Shown here: positions 1-13,140 of the stretch, piece after piece | How the letters are laid out: every line of letters starts with the position of its first letter | Numbering within the stretch: the first letter of the stretch is position 1 | Source of the DNA: Cycas panzhihuaensis | Lineage: Eukaryota; Cycadophyta | Assembly (NCBI GenBank): GCA_023213395.1 | Contig: CM041465.1 | Span: forward strand, 198,593,741 to 198,657,740 | Direction: 5' to 3' | Length of the DNA: 64,000 nucleotides | Notes under the pieces: generated by a model | What the model was told of the DNA's origin: nothing | The model's database searches: none | What the model saw: only the letters and a program-made list of their open reading frames with translations | Made by a program: the position numbers and the translations under genes

Positions 1-151
1 ATTGATTGATAAAATGAGTGATGATATATATTATATTTGGGGCCATTTTTATATGCATAATTAACCCTTTTAGTGAAGGTTATATCCTTTTAATAACACC
101 CATTCATTAATAAAATGATTAATTAACCCCTCTTTAAGGAGGTTCATAATA
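1..151 (-). repeat. 3' LTR of element A (cut by window start)
   Basis: Matches the part of the right LTR that ends at 3605. Its inner end reads TATTATGAACC on the minus strand, one transition away from the TG start of the right copy. A weak purine-rich stretch lies just inside (152-165 on the minus strand), in the place of a polypurine tract. Confidence 0.75.
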
Positions 152-539
152 ATTCATTCCTCTTAAGATGTTTCACCTATGAAACATAGTTGAATGATTG
201 TAGTCTCTTAAATGTATGCTATACTTTGTTGTAGTAGAGTCCATTAGGAAATTAGATGGATGTTGCAGGTATTTATTGGAAGATTCTTCTGGTTGAAAAC
301 CTCGGCCGTATTTTCAGAATGCTTATGGTTGCTTCTTGATTTCTTCACCCTAATTCTTATATGGTATGACTTTAGTCTTGTTTGATCTTTTTCCTAATAA
401 TGTGATGATTCTTCCTTCTTTCTTGAAACGCATAAATTATTCATCAATATTCATTTCAAAGGTTTGAGTGTACTAAGTCATTAACTATCCAACATAATAT
501 ATACACCTCCAACATCCACAATGTAGAAATCTTCTATAA

Positions 540-1560
540 TGCTAATGTTGTTTATTGAGAGATTAAGGTTCTTCATTACACCTTGGATTGATATTACCTG
601 TCTTTCTCCAACAGTTACCTAGAAACAAGGAGTCCTTAATAGAAATAACCTTAGTTGTTATGCATAATTTTGATCAATGAAATTATGTGTGCTACATGAA
701 TCTATCAAGATTATTACAATTTGATTTTTACTAAATCCTTACACCTTTAATGTATTAGATTGATTAAAGCTGCTCATAAAGGATAGTGATATTTATGGAT
801 GGTCAATCTTGAGATTACAGTAGCTTTCTTGATGTTTAGAATGATGATAATTTCCTTGATTATTTTTTGACCCTTATTCTTCTTTATCAATATCATCATC
901 AGGTAGTAATTCAATTGTATATAACCAATTCTTTTGACATCTATGCCCAAGTTCCCACTTCTCCTTATATTTGAAACATAAGTTTTTTCTTCTTAACTCT
1001 TCTTCTTCTGTTTTTAGTTTTTGAATGATTAGTTTAGTAGGTTGATTTAGATTAATTGATAATTATTTGTGTTGATCACTTGGTAAAGGATTATGACGAC
1101 CAAGTAGAAGAATATAAAGATTTATACTAGTGTTGTGTAAGGCATCATGTTTATCTTCATGTATTTTAGCCAACTATATTACCTTGTTAAGATCCTTTGG
1201 TTCTTGAATTTTAACATTAGCTTGGATCTTTGTTATTAGGCCATATATATATAATTGGAAAAGTTAATTAGTTTGGATGCCTTCTAGAACATAGCTCAAC
1301 CTTGTGAAAGTTGCATTGTATTCCTCTATAGAACATGTTTATTTTAATCTTTATAACTGACAATAGTAATCACAGTTAGTTGTTATTTCAAATCATTCAA
1401 TGAATAAATAAATGAACTCTTTCTAAGTTGGTAATTGATTTTAGAATGAAGTTTGTTCGAGACACTGCTACCATTCACATGTGATATTATCCATGTGTAG
1501 GGTGGCTAAAGAGACTTGTTCTGGTGGATCAATTTCTACTAAACAAAAGTAGTTTTTTAT
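540..1560 (-). pseudogene. Element A gag and aspartic protease remnant
   Basis: Read on the minus strand from about 1560 downward, this is a retrotransposon gag. It has an EYNATFTRLSYVLEGIQ stretch (about 1330-1270) and a helical capsid tail with EPKDLNKVIQLAKIHED. A zinc-knuckle stretch follows at about 985-930 (LCFKYKEKWELGHRC), where the second cysteine has become tyrosine. At about 735-670 comes a protease active site reading DSCSTHNFID, in which the glycine of the usual DSG is cysteine. This gag-protease pair is typical of plant chromoviruses such as the Reina and Tekay lineages. Scattered stops break the frame. No reverse transcriptase follows before the 3' LTR, so the product could at most have been a capsid-protease precursor. 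The clade call is inference from the motifs alone. Confidence 0.7.
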
Positions 1561-2590
1561 CTGTTGCATTCACACCCTTAGTTCATGTGATTTTTTCTCA
1601 ATGTTAAAATGTTGTATTATAATTTTTTTTCTTTTTTTCTTTTTTTGTGACTGTATACTTTGTAGGTAGTTAAAATATGCCTATAAACCTACTATCTTCT
1701 GTTCTTCAAAGGATAGACTTCAATATTCATTAAGATATTTTCTGATGGCATCATTTTTAATTTTAATTAGAGTTATCTAAGGACTTAAATATTTTTTTAC
1801 AGTTTGATTTTTGATGTAAAACTGCTGACTCATTGCCTCATCCTCTTAATCTAGAAAAATCAAATATTCCTTTCTACTCGTGGCTATGATTATCAATTTG
1901 TCCAAAATTTGGTATAATGTATGATTCAAAAGAGCATTTGATATCTGGACTGCTTAAGTAATCAGTTTAACAATATCCTTTTGGACAGTATTGTCTGTCA
2001 TCTCTCTAGTACTCATCACCTTAATAATAGTATAAGTATGATTCCACTACTTCCCTTCCATAACGATATGCTAATTTGTTAGAATTATATTAATAAAACA
2101 AGGAATTTTATCACACCACTTATTGAGGAGATATCAATTGAATATGTATACGTGAAGCACAATATAGGAATTGCCAAAATAAGCTTTAGTACTTATCAGT
2201 GTTATAGTTCGTCCACTACCTAATATTTAACTGATGATATATTTCACTTTTAAAGCTTGTATAAATTAGGGCAATAGTTCAACTCTTGAAATGTATGTGT
2301 GATAAGTTGAAGTTGCTTATAAGATATTAGTATAAATAATTAAACACCAAATTTAATCTTTTAAACTAGTAATGAATTAATTATATATAATATATAAATG
2401 ACTTTTATATATTTAATACTATATATGATATTATTATATGCATACAAAATATTTTATATGTATATATAACTATTCGTATATATATGATGTCTATAAAAAT
2501 GATTGAAAAGTGAATGTTAGAAGTTTATATTTTAAAACATATTATACAAAGTGATATTCGTAAAGATGAAATACGAAATGTAATATACTT

Positions 2591-2593
<3 letters not shown>

Positions 2594-2621
<28 letters not shown>
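2594..2621. repeat. (AC)n microsatellite
   Basis: About 14 perfect AC units inside the leader part of element A. Nearby valine/cysteine-rich open frames are artefacts of this repeat. Confidence 0.95.
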
Positions 2622-2627
<6 letters not shown>

Positions 2628-3354
2628 ATGAGAGTTTAGGGCATTGAACAGAGACATAGATGGGTGAAGGAAAGGAAGAATAAAAGGAAAAGGCAAACAG
2701 ATCATGGAGAAGATAAATGCATGAATACAGATGTGGGTAATAAATGGAAAATGAGATTGTAAGGATTCTAGCAACTTGATGACTAAATAATATGTGAGTA
2801 CATGAGGATTCCAATGAGATGAACTAGAAAACTAGCAACTAAGGAGATAAAGACAACCAAGGTACTTACATACATATATGGCTATGTGAATTATATGCTC
2901 TTTTCATTCCAATCCAAATGATTGAGGATGATTGTTAGTCACAATTTATATATATATGTTGCCCTAGTTATAGTATTTATTATGGTGGTGGCGATCTACA
3001 AAGAACTGCAATGGATGGAAGTAATGAGGAAAGTAAGTGTAATGGCAAACAAATAATAAAACAAAAATGTATGTATGATAAAGGACGACAAAAAGAACAG
3101 AGTTAAGACATAGCACAGTCCACAATTAATTAAAGGCTACTAATGAATAAATGAGGTATGATTTTATAGATAATTTGGATGGCCAGCGGATAGTGGATAG
3201 AATAGAGAGGACAATGGAAGAGAAGACTAATAATCATTATATTAACATAAATATAAAATGAATGTTGATATATTTGATGAGAAAGGTAATTATAATGATG
3301 AAAAAAATAAAGTGATTATGGAATTAGAACAATTGTAGAGATAGGTATCAACTC

Positions 3355-3605
3355 GCTCTGATACCACTTATTACAGATCTTTTCCATAATGTAAGGAGAT
3401 AATTGGTTTGAACAAGTGCATAGGAGAGTATAAATGGTCAAAAGAACAATGTATATTGATTGATAAAATGAGTGATGATACATATTATATTTGGGGCCAT
3501 ATTTATATGCATAATAAGCCCTTTGACTGAAGGTTATGTCCTTTCAATAACACCCATTCATTAACAAAATGATTAATTAACTTCTTTTTAAGGAGGTTCA
3601 TAACA
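3355..3605 (-). repeat. 5' LTR and primer-binding site of element A
   Basis: The complement of 3355-3366 is TGGTATCAGAGC, the usual initiator-Met tRNA primer site. The LTR body runs from about 3369 to 3605 (about 237 bp) and starts TGTTATGAACC on the minus strand. Such a short LTR fits a Reina-like chromovirus. Confidence 0.75.
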
Positions 3606-5478
3606 AGTTCCTTTATAAATTTAGAAGTAAACTAGGCATACCTTGAAATTTTCAAGAAGATATAATACTTGAAATGATCAAATATGCTCAAAAAATTAGT
3701 TTATATTCAAATGAAAGTGTAAAAATAAAGTAAATGGTCAAGGTAAGTAGTACCAATTTGATGTATTAATCCAAGTATACCACTTGATCCTCAAGAAGTT
3801 AAAACTCATGCTAAAAAGTTGTAAATCAACTTATAATCTTATGAAAAACTAATAAATATCCTCAAGAAATTGATTAGAAGAAAATAGTATTCAAATATGA
3901 AAAAAAATGACTAAAAAAATATCATGAACTTGTATGATTAAGGCTGAAACAGAGCCTTGACTTGAGGATATTTAAACACCTACAAAATAGTATCAAAATA
4001 AGATAAAACTAGTTCTAGTGTGTAGATCACTAAAAATCCTTTCTATTAATTCTTAGAGTTTAAAAGATAGAGCTATAATAGTCAAGTTATTAAAGAAACA
4101 ACGAACAGACCTCTTTTGTGGCTAATGAAATAAGCTTAATAAATAAAGGTCAACTTTGACCTAATCAAACTTAAAAAAAAATAGATCAAATCAAGCAAAT
4201 GAGGAATCTAAGCTATAGAGATCTAAAATAGCTTTTTGATACTTTATGTAGTTTGTAAATTAGATAAATAGTTGCAAAGATATCATATAAATAATGCAAG
4301 TACCTTTTTTTAGGCTTATGTAACTTGTGTGCAGAAACGACAAACCAAAGTAGGAGTGTAGAACCCTAACAAGAGATCAAATGGCCTCAAAATAAGATGA
4401 AAATTTATAGAAAGAAACACAATAATGAAAGGTACCTAATAGATTTAGAATTTTAAAAAATAAACTTGTATTAAGGAGAATAAAGCCTTGCAAAACCCTT
4501 GAAAAATAGTGAAAAATGATGGAAAATAAGACGTTTATCAAATAAATTTGAAAAATAATTAAACCAGCCTATTATTGTGATGAATATGATTGATTTGGCT
4601 ATAAATACTAAAGAAATACTAATCAAATAATTGTTAAGTATCAAAATATCAAATATTTCTCAAGAACTATACAACAAATAATACAAAAAATAAATGAAAT
4701 ATTTAATATATATTGCCTTCAAATCTTACTTTCACCAGAGTTTACCTCTATATATCTCCAATAGATCTTTGAATCTTTTGTACAAATCACCAAAATATTT
4801 CCCAAAAAATAACTATAAGTAAGTTTGACTTTTACACAATAGATCTCCTTAGCTCAGTACCAATGGAAGTTCAATTAATAAAATATATTTATGCATATAA
4901 AAATATAAAGAACAAACTATTATTAAATATATTCAAGATCATAAATTTGAATCATAATATCTCTTTTCAAAGATGATAACATCTTAAACCATTTTCTTTA
5001 TTAAGTAGATTAGCCCAGCAAGAGTCTAATGAGTAGTCTTATGCTATACTTTTGTTAAGCAAATGAAGAGCTAGAAGCTATGCACTAGGATTTAATCTAA
5101 TACTAAATGTAGGCGAATCAAGATCAATAAGCTCTAATACCAAATGTTGGAAATATAACAAAGAGTAGAGTGAAGCAGGTAAATATTAATCTTAATCTAT
5201 ATTAAAAATATATTCGAAATACATCATTGTATTCAAGCCATAGTTGAAGAATATATAAATATTTCAAAGTAGGTAGTGTTCAAGAACACTAGGGTTATGC
5301 ACCACGTAAGATATATAGTTGTGAGAGAGGAGGGAAACCTCCTCAACCTCTAGAATTTAAAATAATATAAAATAATGCACAACTTAATATTAAAATATAC
5401 TTACCTAACTTACTATTAACATGTATACACTTACATATTTCTAAGATGGGAGTGGGGTAAGGAACATTAACCCCAACA
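3606..5478 (-). mobile_element. Element I: 5' LTR and leader of a copia element, truncated
   Basis: A minus-strand primer site (5131-5142, TTGGTATTAGAGC with one change) lies left of an LTR at 5145-5478. The 1.5 kb to its left is AT-rich and has no gag, but it resembles the long leader of copia element C at 45.8-46.1 kb (same order of an 'aatacttgaaa' block, a 'taaacacctac' block and an 'aagatattaaagaaa'-like block). It therefore looks like the 5' end of a related copia element, cut off where element A begins. Confidence 0.55.
5145..5478 (-). repeat. LTR of element I
   Basis: About 334 bp, starting TGTTGGGGTTAATG and ending CCAACA on the minus strand. It shares an 'aacactaggg' block and a 'taatattaaaatata' block with the LTRs of element C, so it is a distant relative. 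No partner LTR is present. Confidence 0.6.
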
Positions 5479-6400
5479 CTAAATAAATTACATCTCCAAA
5501 TGAGTCCTTCCTCTCTTGATCCATTCACAAGTTCTTAGGTGGTATATATATATATATATATGTATGTATATGAATAATCTCCTCATAAATAGCATAAAAT
5601 ATCTCTTAAGCCTTTCCATCATCCAATAAGATGCATAAATAAATAATCTTATATATCATATCTATTATTGTATTTGATGAGTACTACTTTTTATGGGTCT
5701 ACTATATTACATCAAATATTATATATATGATATTATCACACATTCCAATATATTAAACTAAGACCATTTGTAGATGTGAGTCTATATAATATACAAATCC
5801 TTTAACTAGCTAGGGCTAGTTCCCTAGTAGAGGTGTGGTCACATGGGTATGATTTACATGTTATTACCTATCTATAGAAACCTTGACTCTTGAATAACTT
5901 TGATATCAAGGTATTAAAGAGTAAGTAGATCGACTATATACTTATTTTTTAGGAGTGTCTTATAAAGCCACGACTAGTTGAGTGGCATTCTCTAAAGAGA
6001 CCATATAAAGCTTTATCTTACTACCACCTATACCATCCATTATTTCTCAAGGTATCTTATGGTTTTTATTAGAGTTTATTACCAAGGTTGGACATGATGA
6101 TTCTAGTAAAAGTTAAGGTTATATAACCAAGAGAGACCACCCAATAATCCTTTATTGAAGGAGCATATAAGAAGCTTTATATATCTTCATGTAGTCATTC
6201 TCTCTTACTATAGAGATAATATTAGTATAATAGCCTAGTGCTAATATTTTCTGTAGAGTAGGATAAACCCCTCTTCTAGAGTCAATTTTTTATCCTTTGG
6301 ATTCTTTAAACCATTAAGGATAATATTTTAGATAAATATGTTATATACACTTTACTATTATTAAAAGTCATCTAGAATCTAAAATCTATATGCATCTCTC
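5479..6400. other. Unresolved AT-rich stretch with a (TA)n microsatellite
   Basis: A run of about ten TA units lies at 5543-5562. No coding frame, LTR pair or RNA gene is recognisable in the rest. It may be part of the 3' LTR of copia element B or older TE debris. Confidence 0.4.
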
Positions 6401-6747
6401 ATAAATCAAGGCTAAACTATTGAAAATAGAGTAATAAACATTCAAATGAAAGAGTAGAATTGAGATAAAAGTTTACAGCAAATTGGTCACTATATGAGAC
6501 TCTAAACTGGTAAAGCTTCTATAGAAACAAAAATTCAATAAGTAAGTAAATTATACAAGCCTTAATTTATAAGCATCTCACCAAGATTTACAATAATATC
6601 ATTGGCCAACTTAATAACACATATGGTGGACCCAACTCAATTACACAATATAATTAAATTTACAATAAGGGTCACTTATAGTTTATAATATGCACACAAT
6701 AAACATAAATTACATTGAACTGAGGGTGTCATTATGATATTTTAACA
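6400..6747 (-). repeat. 3' LTR of copia element B (outer boundary unknown)
   Basis: On the minus strand the copia RNase H frame is followed by a purine-rich stretch (TATGGGATGG) and then TGTTAAAATATC at 6747, the expected polypurine tract plus LTR start. The matching 5' LTR is not found, so the outer end is a guess. Confidence 0.5.
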
Positions 6748-6774
6748 CCATCCCATAATAGCAGCTTCATTTCT

Positions 6775-9540
6775 TCTGATGTTAAGGTCATATCAAAACC
6801 AATCAAACTTTGGTTTACCAAGTGCTTTGGTGAAGATGTTTACAACCTAGTCCTCAGTTGGTTGGTAGACAAAATTAACATCTCTATTTTGAACATGCTC
6901 ATGGATGAAGTGATGATGGACCTTAATATGCTTGGTTCTAGCATAAAAAACTAGATTCTTCGTCATTTTTAATACAGTTTAATTATCACAATAGAGGATA
7001 GTGGGTGCATGTTGTTGAAGTTCAAGCTAAGTCAGAGTCCTTCTAAGCTAAATCAACTCGGTTATAGCATGGAAAACTACTTTATATTCTGCTTCAATAG
7101 AGGAAAGAGCAATATTTGTCTACTTCTTATAGCTCTAAGAGATTATAGCTGAGTTTATATTAAAATAATATCTTAAAGTTGAATGGTTAGTATCTTAGAA
7201 ACCAACCTAATCAACATCAGTATGTCCCTGTAGGATAGAAGAGTTAGGTTAGTTATATTCAAGACCAAACTAATGTGTGTTATGAATGTATTTGAGAATC
7301 CTAGTTATGGATTTCTAGTGTGATGCTTTGGTCTGTACCTAGAGTAGATCCTAACTATACGTGATATGTCTAGTCAAGTGTGGATGAGATAAATGAGGCT
7401 CCCAATTAACTATCAGTATAAAGTAGGATGAAATGGCTTTCCTTGCTTGTCCAAGTTCGACTTGGTTCCAGTTTCTATAAGAATTGCTGATGGATCATAT
7501 TATATCATCCTAAATCTTTGTAAGAGCTCATTAGTATATTTTGTTTGGGACAAGAAGATATTACCTAGTTCTTGCCAAACTTCAATTCCAAGAAAGTAAT
7601 GAAGTAACCCAAGATTTGTCATCTTGAAGTTACTTTTTAATTCTAATTGAATTTAAGCTATGCCTTCAATATCATTATTAGTGATTACAAGATCGTCCAC
7701 ATAGAGAATAATGATTATGATTAAGTTATCTCTAACCTAAATGTATAGGTCTGGGTTAAAGGGTAAATGATTGAATCCATGCTGGGTGAGAAATACACCA
7801 GTTTTTATATACTAGGTATGAGGTGCTTGCTTTTAATCCATATAGGGATTTCTTGAGCTTGAAGACTAAGTGTTCTTAGCTTGGAACAACATAGTCAGGG
7901 GTTATTTCAGGAAAGCCTCTTCTTTAAACTCTCCATTAAGGAAAACACTCTTCACTTCCATTTGGTAGATAGGTTAAGTAAATTGGGTTGTAAGCGATAT
8001 CACGAAATGGAATTTGGTCATGTTAGCCTCTGATGCAAAGATCTCATCATATTTAATCCCCTCTTATTATTTGAAATATTTTACTACAAGATAAGATTTG
8101 TAATGCTCGACGATGCCATCTACATAGAATTTAATTTTATACAACCATCTACAATCAATTATCTTTTTTTTAAGTGGTAATTCTATCAACTCTCAAGTTT
8201 CATTTTTGATGATGGAGTTCATCTCTTCACCCATAATTGCTTTCTACATTTGATCTTTGACTACCTCCTTAAATATGGAAGGATAAGGAGTTTCCAGGAC
8301 ACATACTATTAAGGCAAAGGAGTGTCTCATCTTTGAAGGCCTTCTTACAGTTATGGGATGAAGAGGAGCATCCTTCAACAACTATTGAACCCACTTAAGA
8401 GGTGGTTGAATGCTAGTGGCTTCCACCTTAAGGTTATCAACTAAAATAAGTGGCAAGGTTGTGCTTGCTTCTGTTATAGAAGTGGAGATTACTGAAATTA
8501 ATGAAGGACCTAGTGTGTAGGAGGAGCCTAGTATTGGTGGCTCCAAAATTTATTTAAGAGGCACTTGAGGCATACCAACTTCATCCACTACTATAAACTG
8601 AATTTGAGGTGAGTTTAGTTCTTATATATCTTCTACAAATATTATGTCCTGAGTTGTGTGTGCTTAGATTCCAACAATGTCAAATACTTTGTAGGCTTTA
8701 CAACTAAGTACATAACCAAGGAAGATGTATTTTAGACTCTTATCATCAAGCTTCTTTCTGGTCTTCTTTAGAATATGTTTATATGTTATGCATCTAAATG
8801 TCTTTGAGTGTGCAATAGATGGTTTTAATCTTAGCCAAGCTTCCTTAGGAGTGATGTTCCTAACCATAATAGTGGGACTTATGTCAGTTAGATATATGGC
8901 AGTAGTAATTACATCAGCCTAAAATCTAGTGGCAAGTTTAGTAGTACTAAGCATGGCTTTTCCTTTGTTTACCAATGTTTAGTTTATCATTTTAGTTATA
9001 TAATTCTTTTGTGGTATATGGGGTGCTAAAAATTGGCATTGGATGCCATGTTCCTTACAAATATTATTGAATTGCTTGAAGATATATTTGCTATAATTGT
9101 TAGATCTTAGAGTTTTAATTATCCTACCACTCTCATTTTCAATAGCTACTTTAAACTTTTTGAATTTATAAAAGGCTTTGTACTTGTTTCTTAAGAAGTA
9201 GACCCACACTTTCCTTAAGAAGTCATCTATGAATGTCATGAAATACATGCCTCCATTGAGTAGTTATACTAACATAGGCCCATAGATGTCTGAGTGGACC
9301 AACTCTAATGGTGTTGAGGCTCTCCATGCATTCTTGGAAGGGAATTTTTGTCTTTATTTCTTTTCCTTTATTCATGCTTCACAGATGTTGCTATATCTCT
9401 TGATTTTGGGTAAACAATGTATAATGTTAAGCCTAGATATAAGGTTCAAGTTTTACATATTTAAGTGTCCTAGGCATTGATGCCATAATTGGTCTTTAGA
9501 GCTATTTAAAGTGATCTTTTCCTGTAAATGAGAGTATGGA
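6775..9540 (-). pseudogene. Copia element B: integrase, reverse transcriptase and RNase H remnant
   Basis: Minus-strand order from 9540 downward is the Ty1/copia order. First comes the GAG-pre-integrase motif (WHQCLGHLNM, about 9500-9455). The integrase core follows at 9248-8979 (FIDDFLRKVWVYFL), where the second acidic residue reads LRSNN. The integrase tail is at 8867-8664 (TPKEAWLRLKPS, IFLGYVLSCKAYKVF). Reverse transcriptase runs about 8180-7450, with MEVKSVFLNGEF near 7960 and an intact YVDDL near 7700. A degraded RNase H runs to about 6780. Many stops and frameshifts make it non-functional. The upstream half of the same polyprotein lies beyond the T1 insertion at 22796-23640. Confidence 0.9.
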
Positions 9541-12290
9541 TGCACATCTACGGGATAATCACCTAGTTGGGTAGGAATGATAATGGTCGATGGTGGTATT
9601 AAGAGTGCAGATGAAAAACCTACAAGCAAAGCAAGTACCACGTAGGGTACCCCGTGCGCTGGAGCACGAGTTTGAGACCTGCGGATGATACCCAACTACC
9701 TTGGAGTGGTCCCCTATCTAGAAGAGAAAGAGGGAAAGTAAGAGAGGTAGCCTGGATGGACTTGAGGGGAAGGTCCTCCCACCCTTGGATGGCTAGAAGG
9801 GGAGGAAAGGAATCCTCAAGGGTTTCCCTATGATGAGGGAAACAAATGAAAACACGATAGGCAATAGCCTACGATGTAGCTAGGACCTTCCTAGTTATTT
9901 AACCAAGTAAATAGAACCAAGAGGGGAGGAGGGGAGTGAGAACATACAACCAAACCAAAATCTCCCTTAATGATTCAAAAAGGGAATAAGAAAGGAAACA
10001 TGAATGGGTATCACGTGTGCAAGCAAACAATACCGAGTAAGGGTCAGCCAAAAGAGGCAAGGTAAGTTTTACAAGTCAAGGAAAAGGAAATGATAGGTTT
10101 CCTATGGGTCCCTTTCCTACAAGAGTTGGGTGTGTGATGTGTAAATATGCAAATATAAGTAAAAGATATTGTTTTCCCTTTCACTTTTATGTGTAACCTA
10201 TTTAACTAATACATAGATCTCAAATAAAAGTGCAAAAAAGAAAGCAAAGGCAAAAGGAGGAATGTACGTACCCAGAAGATATAGTGGCTAATAGGAGACC
10301 TTACCCACATACCATGTACATCCTTATCAATCCACGGATGACTGAGGGGCTTCCTTACCTTCCCCTTTATGAAAAGAAAGGAGCAAAAGCAAAGAGCAAA
10401 ATAAGAACCTTACCTGGATCTGAGTGCTTTACACCTTTGCAAGAGAACTACAACAACCTGCACATGCACAGACTATTCCCTTCCATGAAGGGGCTATAAG
10501 AGATAAACTATGTATATGTAAGTATATATAAGTGCTATCAATGTTAGGGCATTAGAAAGAAACAGTTGCTGCAACAAGCTCCAAAAACCCTCTCTCAAGT
10601 AAAGTTAAACATTAAGTAAAGATGGAATAAGGGAAGGCTCAGGATAGCTAACCCTCAGTTTGATTCTCCACATAACTCATAAGCACAACAAGATAGTGGT
10701 AAGGGTCACTAAGGATAGCCAAGAGATACCAAGAAAAGAGTAACAAGGCGTTGGGGCAGTATGCAAGGCACGGAGTTGCTATGGATAACAATATGGTGCA
10801 CAAACCCTTACTAATAGTATCAAGGGGCACCCGACAACATGGGGGACACTATGGGGGTCCACACAAGAGGTAAGTAGGCCTAGAATCAACATAGCAAGGG
10901 GCTACATATGTTGATAGTCTAGCGCTGGACAAGGGCTCAATCTCTCCTAATAATCTCAAGAAGAGCATGGAGTAAAAGAAGAGAAGGTGGGAAGGGATCA
11001 CCCTTGGAGAGAAGGACTGAAAAGGGGGGTTGCCCCACCTTACTCTCTTCACCCAGCCTTAGGACTCTTCTCTCACTACTCTCTTAAAGAAAATCAGTAG
11101 AGAGAAAGATGGAGCCAAGGGGCAACAAGCCAAGTATAATAGAAAAATAACTTTACAATGGTGAAACCTGAAGGAACCAAGCAAATAAAGACAAGAAATA
11201 GGTCTAAAATAGGGTAACTTACCATAAAACCAGAAGAGGAAGGTTTGTAAGACCTGCTGGGTGGATGTATGATAGATCTGGACCTGTTAACAGTGAGAAA
11301 GAGAGCCCCTGCAAGAGTTTGCAGGAGGAAATCCAACGGGTAGCTGAAAGGGGCACTTAATAGGCGAGTTGAAGGAGAACAACACCACAAACTTACTTGA
11401 TATGCCTAGAGAGAACCTTCCCACCATAGAAGCAAAGAGTTACAAGCATGCCCTGGCTTGGGGTTACAGAAAACGTAAGCCTGCAGGAACACCTATAGCA
11501 AAAGGAGCAGGAGAGCAGTAGTTGCAACAGAAACTGTTGTCTTTTAGAGTAAAAATCACCTAAGAGATCCTCAAAATGATGAGGGTTTGAATACTTATAT
11601 CCATCTCAGCCCTAAGTGAATGAATAAAGCACAAATAAGGCTGAGGTAGATGTGAGAATACGTGGCAATGCTATAGAAAAAGGGAGAATTACCACAGTAG
11701 TTTTTAAAAAATAATTGATGACAGTCACACCGTGGTAAACTTTGAGGTACCGCGGTAAACTTCATGGTACCACTAAGTTTATAGTGGTGCAGGACTAGAA
11801 AGCCAGAATGGTAGATTTTTGGGTTCTAGGAGCTTTGGAAGATGATTTGATAGGCCTGAGAGGGGCTGGTCCTCCTGTCTAGGTGGCTGAGACAGTCTAG
11901 GAAGCATGTGGATAAAGGCAAGCAAACATCAATGAGCAAAAGATCCCAGAACGAGGTGTTAAGAGCTCAAGGTTGAGGCATGAATGGATCACACAGACCA
12001 AAAAGAACTTGAGGTAGTATGGAGACAGCATGGAGGGTCGTATAGTGCCATGGGGATGCCCACCTTACAGAAAGGTAGGTACTATTGGGTCATCATAGGC
12101 TCACGATATAACAAGCAGCATGAATAGGCAACAAAATGCAAAGTGATCACGCAAATGAAGCAAGGAGTCATGCAGAAAGGCAACACTTCTGTCGACCTTT
12201 CTGACGAAATAATACAAGTGAAAAGGGAGCAGCATACCTGAGCTTACCTGAGTTGACCTATCCGTATCCATTCCGGTGAGCTGTGAAACA
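9541..12290 (-). repeat. 3' LTR of T1
   Basis: Aligns along its whole length with 20048-22795. In the 435 bp starting at the left end I count about 56 differences (about 13%), almost all transitions. Short open frames inside it are not conserved as proteins. It carries a palindromic GGTACC cluster at 11728-11789. Confidence 0.93.
11728..11789. promoter_or_regulatory. Palindromic GGTACC hairpin cluster in T1 3' LTR
   Basis: Inverted arms at 11728-11742 and 11775-11789 (11 of 15 positions pair) flank two GGTACC palindromes. Equivalents exist in the other T1 LTR and both T2 LTRs. The function is unknown; a cis-regulatory or RNA-structure role is inference. Confidence 0.5.
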
Positions 12291-12318
12291 CTACCCCTTG
12301 GCGTGAGCCTCACTGCTC
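12291..12318 (-). other. Polypurine tract of T1
   Basis: On the minus strand GCCAAGGGGTAG directly precedes the LTR start TGTTTCACAG. T2 has the matching ACCAAGGGGGCAG before its 3' LTR. This is where plus-strand DNA synthesis would start. Confidence 0.75.
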
Positions 12319-12710
12319 AAAAGCATGGTGTGATGATGAATGTTAGCAACACAATTGTTAGTAGTACATGTGCATGTATATATATAAATCATGATCAAAA
12401 CAGGAGTCAAGGGTACCGGCGAGTGTCATGGCGGAACGCGTGGATATGAGGACAGGGGTGGAGACAACATAGGGGTTGTCTATGTGCCACCCGAGAATCG
12501 ACTAGAAGCTAAAAGGATGAGGGGGTTGCCCCCATCACAAAAGATGCAAAGAGAAGTGCATGATAAAGTCAAGTAAAAGAGGTAAATGAGTAAAATTGAT
12601 AGTCGCTATAGTTTAACTTCATTAGCGGCTAGCTTTCAGAGGTATGAACGGATCGTAAGGTTATGTGCATGACAGCCTGAGACTTGGGTGACAAAGTGAT
12701 CAGGCAAGTC

Positions 12711-13140
12711 TCAAGGATGGTTAGCAAGAAGAGGAAGGCAACGCTCATGGATGAGGTGAACGAGACTATCTACCTCAGCATTGAGGACCCAAGGAATGTG
12801 TCAGATGTTGATAGACTAGAAACAAGCCAAAATAGATCAAGCGGTCAAAGAAAGGGCTCTCAAGTGGGGGCATCGCACCTGGTAAACCTGGGTGAGATGG
12901 GATACCATAACTTAGGAATCGCAAAGCAAAATAATAGATCCGTGATGGAAATAGAGTGCATCAGTGAGAGCTTCTATAACAGCTGTGTACTTGGCTTCGT
13001 TATTGGTGGCCTCTGGGAGGAAGACTTTAGAGTGGAGGAAATCATATCCAGACAGGCCATGAAGAATCCATGCAGCGGCAGAAGGTCCAAGGTTACCGCA
13101 GCTTCCGCTGTCAGTAAAAATGAAGAGAGGTATGGATGAT
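12711..13140 (-). pseudogene. Extra RNase H domain of T1
   Basis: The minus strand encodes an RNase HI fold in the standard order: FTDSGSCGNLGPSAAAWIL (13.12-13.07 kb), TNNEAKYTAVIEALTD (about 13.0 kb), LLCDS (about 12.93 kb), then VDSLVHLI and a stop at 12711. The first aspartate, the glutamate and the second aspartate of the active site are present. It lies downstream of the integrase position and next to the 3' LTR, as the additional (archaeal-type) RNase H does in Tat-clade elements. In-frame stops follow the third motif, so it is not functional now. The plus-strand open frame over this region is only its shadow. Confidence 0.85.

Larger units (their letters stand above)
1..3605 (-). mobile_element. 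Element A: small gag-protease LTR element, chromovirus-like Ty3/gypsy
   Basis: A direct repeat links bases 1-151 with 3369-3605 (shared landmarks: a block with 'ttggggcc', 'cacccattcatta', and an end that reads TGTTATGAACC on the minus strand). A tRNA-iMet-type primer site sits just inside the right copy, so the element reads right to left with its 5' LTR on the right. Between the LTRs only gag and an aspartic protease can be read. No reverse transcriptase or integrase is present, and there is no room for them. The left LTR is cut by the window edge, so any target duplication cannot be checked. I read it as a deleted, non-autonomous derivative. Confidence 0.75.

Noticed and set aside
2532-2814. 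Minus-strand frames with CVCVCVCV runs
   Set aside because: Translation of the (AC)n microsatellite; no conserved domain.
12684-13139. 151-codon plus-strand open frame in T1
   Set aside because: It is the exact antisense of the T1 RNase H; the T2 RNase H gives an equivalent shadow at 60808-61056 on the minus strand.
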